Assembly (NCBI GenBank): GCA_016934435.1 | Contig: JAFGSU010000175.1 | Coordinates: 1-6,103, forward strand | Reading direction: 5' to 3' | From: Candidatus Zhuqueibacterota bacterium | GTDB lineage: Bacteria; Zhuqueibacterota; Zhuqueibacteria; Residuimicrobiales; Residuimicrobiaceae | Length of the DNA stretch: 6,103 nt | Shown: one piece after another, positions 1 through 3,961 of the stretch | Layout: every line of letters begins with the position of its first letter | Numbering within the stretch: the stretch's first letter is position 1 | Made by a program: the position numbers and the translations under genes | Notes under the pieces: generated by a model | The model's input: the letters and a program-made list of their open reading frames with translations, nothing else | What the model was told of the DNA's origin: nothing | Database searches by the model: none

Positions 1-224
<224 letters not shown>

Positions 225-352
225 GCGCGCAAGCACGATGCATAGAAGACATTCGGCCGCCTGCTGCATCTTTGCTCAATACGGGCGGGATTGCGGTCTC
301 TTTACAATCATTTTGGGTTGGACTGGGAAGGCGAAATGGGAAAATAACTGAA

Positions 353-365
353 AAGGTAAGCATTG
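353..365 (+). promoter_or_regulatory. Ribosome binding site and TTG start of accC
   Basis: An AAGG core (353-356, within AAAAGG) lies six bases before a TTG at 363-365. An in-frame TAA at 357-359 excludes any earlier start, and the conserved biotin carboxylase N-terminus (FKKILIANRGEIALRII) begins at the very next codon. The TTG is therefore the only start that keeps the N-terminal ATP-grasp subdomain whole. The rest of the 138-bp accB-accC spacer shows no ORF, terminator or convincing promoter. Confidence 0.85.
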
Positions 366-1724
366 TTTAAAAAAATTCTCATAGCAAACAGGGGTGAGAT
401 CGCGCTGCGCATCATTCGCGCCTGCAAAGAACTGGGTATTTCGACGGTTGCAGTGTACAGCGAGGCGGACGTTCACAGCCTGCACGTCCGGTTCGCGGAC
501 GAGGCGGTCTGTATCGGCGCGCCGCCGAGCCATAAGAGTTATTTAAACATACCGCATATTATCAGCGCGGCGGAGATCACCAATGCCGATGCCATCCATC
601 CCGGATACGGCTTTATGGCCGAGAACGCGCATTTTGCGGAAATTTGCCGTTCCTGCGGTATCCAATTTATCGGTCCCACACCGGAAGTCATCACCCAGAT
701 GGGCGACAAGGCGGTGGCCAAAGATACCATGCGCGATGCCGGTGTGCCGGTGATTCCCGGTTCGGAAGGTGTGGTGGCAAACAGCAAGCAGGCTCTGGAG
801 ATAGCCGCCCGGATCGGATATCCTGTGATTATCAAAGCCGTGGCCGGCGGCGGCGGCCGCGGTATGCGCGTGGTGCGTGTACCCGAGAATCTACCCAACG
901 CTTTCAGCGCCGCCACGACCGAGGCCCAGGCCGCGTTCAGTAATCCGGATTTATATCTGGAGAAATATTTTGAAAATCCCCGCCACATAGAGGTGCAGAT
1001 TTTAGGCGACTCGCACGGCAACGTCATCGCGCTCGGTGAACGCGAATGTTCCATCCAGCGCAAACATCAAAAACTCATCGAAGAGTCTCCCTCTCCGGCG
1101 GTATCGGCAAAAATGCGCAAGGAGATGAGCGCGGCAGCCGTCAAAGGCGCCAAACGCGTTCGATACAACAGCGCCGGTACCATCGAATTTCTTTTGGACG
1201 AAAACGGCAAGTTCTATTTTATGGAAATGAATACCCGTATTCAGGTGGAGCACCCGGTGACGGAAATGGTGTTCGCTTTGGACCTGATCGAAGAGCAGAT
1301 TCGCGTGGCGGCGGGCGGTCGGGTTCCGGTTAATTTTAAATATTACAAAATGCGCGGCCATGCCATTGAATGTCGAATCAATGCCGAAGACCCGGATAAA
1401 GAATTCCGCCCCTCGCCGGGCAAAATAACCAGTTTACATATCCCCGGCGGCCTGGGCGTGCGCGTCGATACCCACGCCTATGCGCAGTATAATATCCCGG
1501 CCAATTATGACTCGCTGATCGCCAAAATCATCTGCCATGGCGGCAACCGCGAAGAAGCCATAGTGCGTATGCAGCGCGCCCTGGATGAGTTTATCATCGA
1601 AGGCGTGGCCACCACCATCCCCATGCACAAACGCATCCTGGCGGAAGAAAATTTTCGCAAAGGACAATTCAATACAAATTATATCGGGAAATACATATTC
1701 AAAAACAATGGAGGAACATCATGA
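363..1724 (+). CDS. accC: Acetyl-CoA carboxylase, biotin carboxylase subunit
   Basis: This is the ATP-grasp enzyme that carboxylates the biotin of AccB using bicarbonate and ATP, the first half-reaction of acetyl-CoA carboxylase. The protein is 453 aa, against about 449 in E. coli. The N-terminal fold starts at once (residues 2-18, FKKILIANRGEIALRII). ATP-binding residues are recognisable by alignment in memory to E. coli AccC: K116 (MGDK), K158 before the glycine-rich loop AGGGGRGM (160-168), H208 in RHIEVQ, and K237 in RKHQKLIEE. Metal and catalytic residues E275, E288, N290, R292 and E296 lie in the FMEMNTRIQVEHPVTE block. R338 is in IECRINAEDP, in the C-terminal domain. Nothing key is missing. 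Acetyl-CoA carboxylase is favoured over pyruvate or propionyl-CoA carboxylase because the protein stops after the carboxylase domain and follows accB. Its TGA overlaps the gcvH ATG. Confidence 0.97.
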   Translation: MFKKILIANRGEIALRIIRACKELGISTVAVYSEADVHSLHVRFADEAVCIGAPPSHKSYLNIPHIISAAEITNADAIHPGYGFMAENAHFAEICRSCGIQFIGPTPEVITQMGDKAVAKDTMRDAGVPVIPGSEGVVANSKQALEIAARIGYPVIIKAVAGGGGRGMRVVRVPENLPNAFSAATTEAQAAFSNPDLYLEKYFENPRHIEVQILGDSHGNVIALGERECSIQRKHQKLIEESPSPAVSAKMRKEMSAAAVKGAKRVRYNSAGTIEFLLDENGKFYFMEMNTRIQVEHPVTEMVFALDLIEEQIRVAAGGRVPVNFKYYKMRGHAIECRINAEDPDKEFRPSPGKITSLHIPGGLGVRVDTHAYAQYNIPANYDSLIAKIICHGGNREEAIVRMQRALDEFIIEGVATTIPMHKRILAEENFRKGQFNTNYIGKYIFKNNGGTS

Positions 1725-2098
1725 AGGTGCCTAAAGATTTACACTACACTGAAGAACACGAATGGATTTCCGTTGACGAAGGCATCGCAACCGTCGGTAT
1801 TACCGATTACGCCCAGGGCGAACTGGGCGACGTGGTATTCATCGAAATGCCGACCGTGGGCACGACCGTGAAACAGATGGAACCCTTTGGTACCATCGAG
1901 GCGGTTAAAGCCGTGTCCGATCTTTTTGCGCCGATCTCGGGCGAAGTGGTTGAAATCAATGAGATGCTGGCCGATACACCCGAAACCGTCAACAAGGATC
2001 CCTATGGCGACGGCTGGATCATTAAAGTGAAACTATCCGACGAATCGGAACTGGAGAGCCTGCTGAACGCCGATGCCTATAAGGATAAAATCAGCTGA
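1721..2098 (+). CDS. gcvH: Glycine cleavage system H protein (lipoyl carrier)
   Basis: GcvH carries the lipoyl arm that shuttles the aminomethyl group between the P, T and L proteins of the glycine cleavage system. In some bacteria it also serves as a lipoyl relay for other enzymes. The 125-aa product has the normal length and family blocks: HYTEEHEWISV at the N-terminus, GITDYAQGELGDVVFIEMP at 26-44, the lipoylation site TIEAVKAVSDL with K63 (codon 1907-1909), PISGEVVEIN, and the C-terminal PETVNKDPYGDGWIIKVK. The canonical C-terminal part argues for a true GcvH rather than a distant GcvH-like paralogue. The ATG overlaps the accC stop as ATGA. A strong GGAGG at 1710-1714, inside the end of accC, is spaced six bases away, so the two genes are probably translationally coupled. 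No gcvT, gcvP, lipA or lipB is in view; the placement after accBC is discussed in the findings. Confidence 0.96.
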   Translation: MKVPKDLHYTEEHEWISVDEGIATVGITDYAQGELGDVVFIEMPTVGTTVKQMEPFGTIEAVKAVSDLFAPISGEVVEINEMLADTPETVNKDPYGDGWIIKVKLSDESELESLLNADAYKDKIS

Positions 2099-2302
2099 CG
2101 TCGAGCGCCTTTCTCCGGGTCATCGCATGGTGGCAGATGGCCTGAATGGACTGGATGCCACCGCAATCGGCAAGAACGACCCTATCCATAAAAACAGGCT
2201 ACCCATGCTCTGCATTCGCAGGAAAAATTTTTAATTTTTTATCATTCAAGGGAACATTTTTCATTTGATGGTTGTTAATTAAACGGATAGAGAACCGCGC
2301 GC

Positions 2303-2328
2303 TTTGTGTATACAAGGACACAAATTTT
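2303..2328 (+). terminator. Weak terminator-like hairpin after gcvH
   Basis: TTTGTGT (2303-2309) and ACACAAA (2318-2324) form a 7-bp perfect stem with an 8-base loop, followed directly by TTTT. It lies about 205 bp after the gcvH stop and could end the accB-accC-gcvH transcript. The stem is short and AU-rich and the U tract is short, so efficiency is doubtful. A purely A/T hairpin with a T tail at 2223-2240 is an alternative end point. Confidence 0.3.
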
Positions 2329-2363
2329 ACAGAATTGAGACAGCCCTACAACATAATCGCCCC

Positions 2364-2374
2364 TGTCGGCGACA
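2364..2374. repeat. Short inverted repeat TGTCG-G-CGACA
   Basis: A perfect 5-bp inverted repeat with a single central base, standing out as a GC-rich island in AT-rich spacer DNA. It has the form of a small dimeric operator, but it matches no binding site I recognise and such short repeats occur by chance. Confidence 0.3.
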
Positions 2375-2481
2375 CAAAAATAAACACTTTAAATTATAAT
2401 TAATAAAGATTTAAAAGTTTATTTTTCTGCCGAAATTATGGTCGTCTATTTTGGTACGATTCTTGTATTAATCGCTTAAAG

Positions 2482-2513
2482 TTGAAAAAATGTCTTGAAA
2501 TTTAATATTTTTG
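2482..2513 (+). promoter_or_regulatory. Candidate Bacteroidetes-type promoter in the gcvH-porV spacer
   Basis: TATTTTTG at 2506-2513 fits the Bacteroidetes -7 element TAnnTTTG, and a TTG at 2482-2484 lies 21 bases upstream, within the 19-21 spacing known for that promoter class. The TTG is also part of TTGAAA, which with TAATAT (2503-2508, spacer 15) gives a poorer sigma70-like reading. Transcription would begin near 2520 and run into the inverted repeats at 2570-2651. The surrounding DNA is AT-rich, so a chance match is quite possible. Confidence 0.35.
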
Positions 2514-2569
2514 TTAATAACTTTAAACACGATATTCATTGAAACAATAGAGGAGTAAGCCTATACACC

Positions 2570-2651
2570 TTCGTTAAAGATTTACAAATTTTTGAATAAC
2601 TATTTTTCAAAAATGGTTACACGTCGTCATACGCTTTAACGAACTTGTAAA
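2570..2651 (+). promoter_or_regulatory. Inverted-repeat cluster, possible structured leader RNA
   Basis: Three complementary arm pairs lie within 82 bases. Pair A is TTCGTTAAAG (2570-2579) with CTTTAACGAA (2634-2643), 10 bp perfect. Pair B is TTTACAA (2581-2587) with TTGTAAA (2645-2651), 7 bp. Pair C is ATTTTTGAA (2588-2596) with TTCAAAAAT (2606-2614), 9 bp with a 9-base loop. C nests inside A, while A and B interleave in pseudoknot order. The cluster ends 21 bases before the terminator-like hairpin. No named RNA family is recognised. Pairs B and C are A/T-dominated and weak; A is the best supported. Confidence 0.35.
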
Positions 2652-2672
2652 GGCCACTCTACGTCTTTTTAT

Positions 2673-2736
2673 ATCCGAATGTTATCCGGGAGTCGCTTTG
2701 CAAGTAAGCGCGATTAACATTCGGATTTTTTATTTT
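2673..2736 (+). terminator. Strong Rho-independent terminator-like hairpin upstream of porV-like gene
   Basis: ATCCGAATGTTA (2673-2684) pairs perfectly over 12 bp with TAACATTCGGAT (2715-2726), and T-rich sequence follows immediately (2726-2730, then ATTTT). The 30-base interior contains a second stem, CGCTT (2694-2698) with AAGCG (2706-2710). The structure is 575 bp after gcvH and 44 bp before the porV Shine-Dalgarno. It is therefore either an attenuator in the porV leader or the end of a separate short transcript. The long interior is less typical of simple terminators. Confidence 0.6.
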
Positions 2737-2741
2737 ATTAA
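2714..2741 (+). promoter_or_regulatory. Candidate sigma70-like promoter for porV-like gene
   Basis: TTAACA (2714-2719, five of six matches to TTGACA) is followed after 16 bases by TATTAA (2736-2741, four of six to TATAAT). Transcription would start near 2748, giving a leader of about 36 bases before the porV ATG. The -35 box lies in the 3' arm of the terminator-like hairpin. If real, the hairpin would simply insulate porV from upstream transcription. AT-rich context limits confidence. Confidence 0.35.
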
Positions 2742-2783
2742 ATGCCATGATAGGATTTTTAAGTGTTACGTTCAGGAGGCAAC

Positions 2784-3869
2784 ATGAAATCTTTTTTTAA
2801 ATTTGCGGTCGCAGCCATTTTGGTGCTTGCTACATTCGCGCCCTCTTTTGCTGTGAGCGAATCGGCTGTGCTGTTTTTGCTCATTTCCCCGGGTGCACGC
2901 CCTGCCGGTATGGGCGAAGCGTTCGTCGGACTGGCTGATGACGCGACAGCGGTTTATTACAATCCGGCCGGATTGGCTTTTCAGCGCGGCCATGAGGTCA
3001 CCCTGATGCACTCCAACTGGCTGCCGCAGTTCGGAAACGACCTGTTCATCGATTTCCTCGCCTACCGGCATCATTTAGAAGGAATCGGCACGCTCGGGTT
3101 TAACGTGACCTATCTCAACCTGGGCGAGCAATTCCACACCCTGGAAGATAGTCCCGAACCGGTCGGTACTTTTATCAGCTATGAATTTGCCGTCGCCGCC
3201 ACCTATGGCATGCAATTGAGCGAGAACTGGGGGGTCGGCATCGGTCTGCGCTACATCTATTCGAACCTGGCGCCCTATGGCGCCGGCTCGGAACAGGGCG
3301 ATGGTCGCGCCAGCGCTTTTGCCTTTGATCTGGCCACCCTTTACAAATTCCCTTTTGCTCCGCGACTGAGCGTCGGTTTGAACCTGTCGAATATGGGACC
3401 GAAAATCACCTATATCGATGCCGCTCAGGCTGATCCGCTGCCGACCAATTTAAAGGTCGGATTCGCCTATAAACTGATCAATGATAAATACAACAAACTC
3501 ACCTTCGTTGGCGATATGAACAAGATGATGGTCAACCGTCACAAAGACGGCACCTCCGATGCCTTTTATGAAGCTATTTTCAGTTCGCCGTGGGTGATTG
3601 AAATGCCCAAAACGGTCAGGGCCGGTCAGGATACCACTTATGAAAAACTTTTTAACGGTATACTCAGCGGCGGCGCCGAATACTGGTACAGCGATATGTT
3701 CGCGCTGCGCGCCGGCTATTACTGGGATGAACCCGGCAAGGTCACCTTTATCAGTCTTGGCGCCGGCATTCAGTATCACCTCTATCGTTTTGATTTCAGC
3801 TATGTATCAGCCGACGAGGGCCATCCATTAGCCAATACCATGCGGTTTTCTCTGACCATCGGTTTTTAA
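2784..3869 (+). CDS. PorV/PorQ-family outer-membrane beta-barrel protein
   Basis: The 361-aa product is an exported outer-membrane barrel. PorV of Bacteroidetes acts in type IX secretion, shuttling substrates from the translocon to surface attachment; the wider PorV/PorQ family in other FCB phyla is mostly uncharacterised. The signal peptide is clear: a Lys near the N-terminus, a hydrophobic core at 7-20, and likely cleavage after SFA at residue 23. No lipobox Cys is present. The family signature at 35-65 is unmistakable, with SPGARPAGMGEAFVGLADD and then the YYNPAGLA block. Alternating aromatic strands follow (LGFNVTYLNL, WGVGIGLRYIY, LRAGYYW, YRFDFSYV). The protein ends in FSLTIGF, with the terminal Phe typical of outer-membrane barrels. 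ATG 2784 is chosen over an in-frame GTG at 2763: AGGAGG (2774-2779) lies four bases before it, and the signal peptide starts there. It could be one of several paralogues, so the symbol porV is not assigned. Confidence 0.9.
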   Translation: MKSFFKFAVAAILVLATFAPSFAVSESAVLFLLISPGARPAGMGEAFVGLADDATAVYYNPAGLAFQRGHEVTLMHSNWLPQFGNDLFIDFLAYRHHLEGIGTLGFNVTYLNLGEQFHTLEDSPEPVGTFISYEFAVAATYGMQLSENWGVGIGLRYIYSNLAPYGAGSEQGDGRASAFAFDLATLYKFPFAPRLSVGLNLSNMGPKITYIDAAQADPLPTNLKVGFAYKLINDKYNKLTFVGDMNKMMVNRHKDGTSDAFYEAIFSSPWVIEMPKTVRAGQDTTYEKLFNGILSGGAEYWYSDMFALRAGYYWDEPGKVTFISLGAGIQYHLYRFDFSYVSADEGHPLANTMRFSLTIGF

Positions 3870-3893
3870 GCTAAATCTAAACGCTCATGTATC

Positions 3894-3920
3894 AAGTCCG
3901 GGCCAAAAGTCCGGACTTTT
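3894..3920 (+). terminator. Short intrinsic terminator-like hairpin after porV-like gene
   Basis: AAGTCCGG (3894-3901) pairs with CCGGACTT (3911-3918) around a 9-base loop, with the T run extending to 3920. It sits 24 bp after the porV-like stop and 41 bp before the next ATG, so it could reduce or end transcription between the two genes. The U tract is only four bases. The second half is also a perfect 16-bp palindrome, AAAAGTCCGGACTTTT (3905-3920), which allows a competing fold or an operator role. Confidence 0.55.
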
Positions 3921-3961
3921 CATATAAAGCACGTCTGTCCGGCTAATCGCCTTAAAATGGG

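Larger units (their letters stand above)
2099..2783. other. Long AT-rich intergenic region without convincing genes
   Basis: The 685 bp between gcvH and the porV-like gene contain no ORF with coding character on either strand. The first ~120 bp have a base composition like the genes; from about 2220 the sequence becomes strongly AT-rich. It holds several inverted repeats, two promoter-like sequences and one strong terminator-like hairpin, each listed separately. No known riboswitch, tRNA or housekeeping RNA was recognised by eye. The spacer is long compared with the 4-nt overlap, 138-bp and 92-bp gaps elsewhere in the window. Confidence 0.8.

Noticed and set aside
539..1063. A 174-codon minus-strand open frame.
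   Set aside because: It is antisense to the conserved core of accC and has no family motifs.
2127..2234. A 35-codon + strand ORF after gcvH (MVADGLNGLDATAIG...).
   Set aside because: It has no Shine-Dalgarno, no recognisable motif and an end in A/T sequence. It may be chance or eroded coding DNA; support is too weak to annotate.
2763..2783. GTG start for the porV-like gene, adding seven residues.
   Set aside because: The AGGAGG at 2774-2779 would fall inside the coding region, and the signal peptide properly begins at ATG 2784.
2099..2783. Glycine, TPP, cobalamin or c-di-GMP riboswitch, or housekeeping RNA (SRP, 6S, tmRNA), in the spacer.
   Set aside because: None of the conserved sequence blocks of these families was seen. 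CRISPR repeats and mobile-element ends are also absent.
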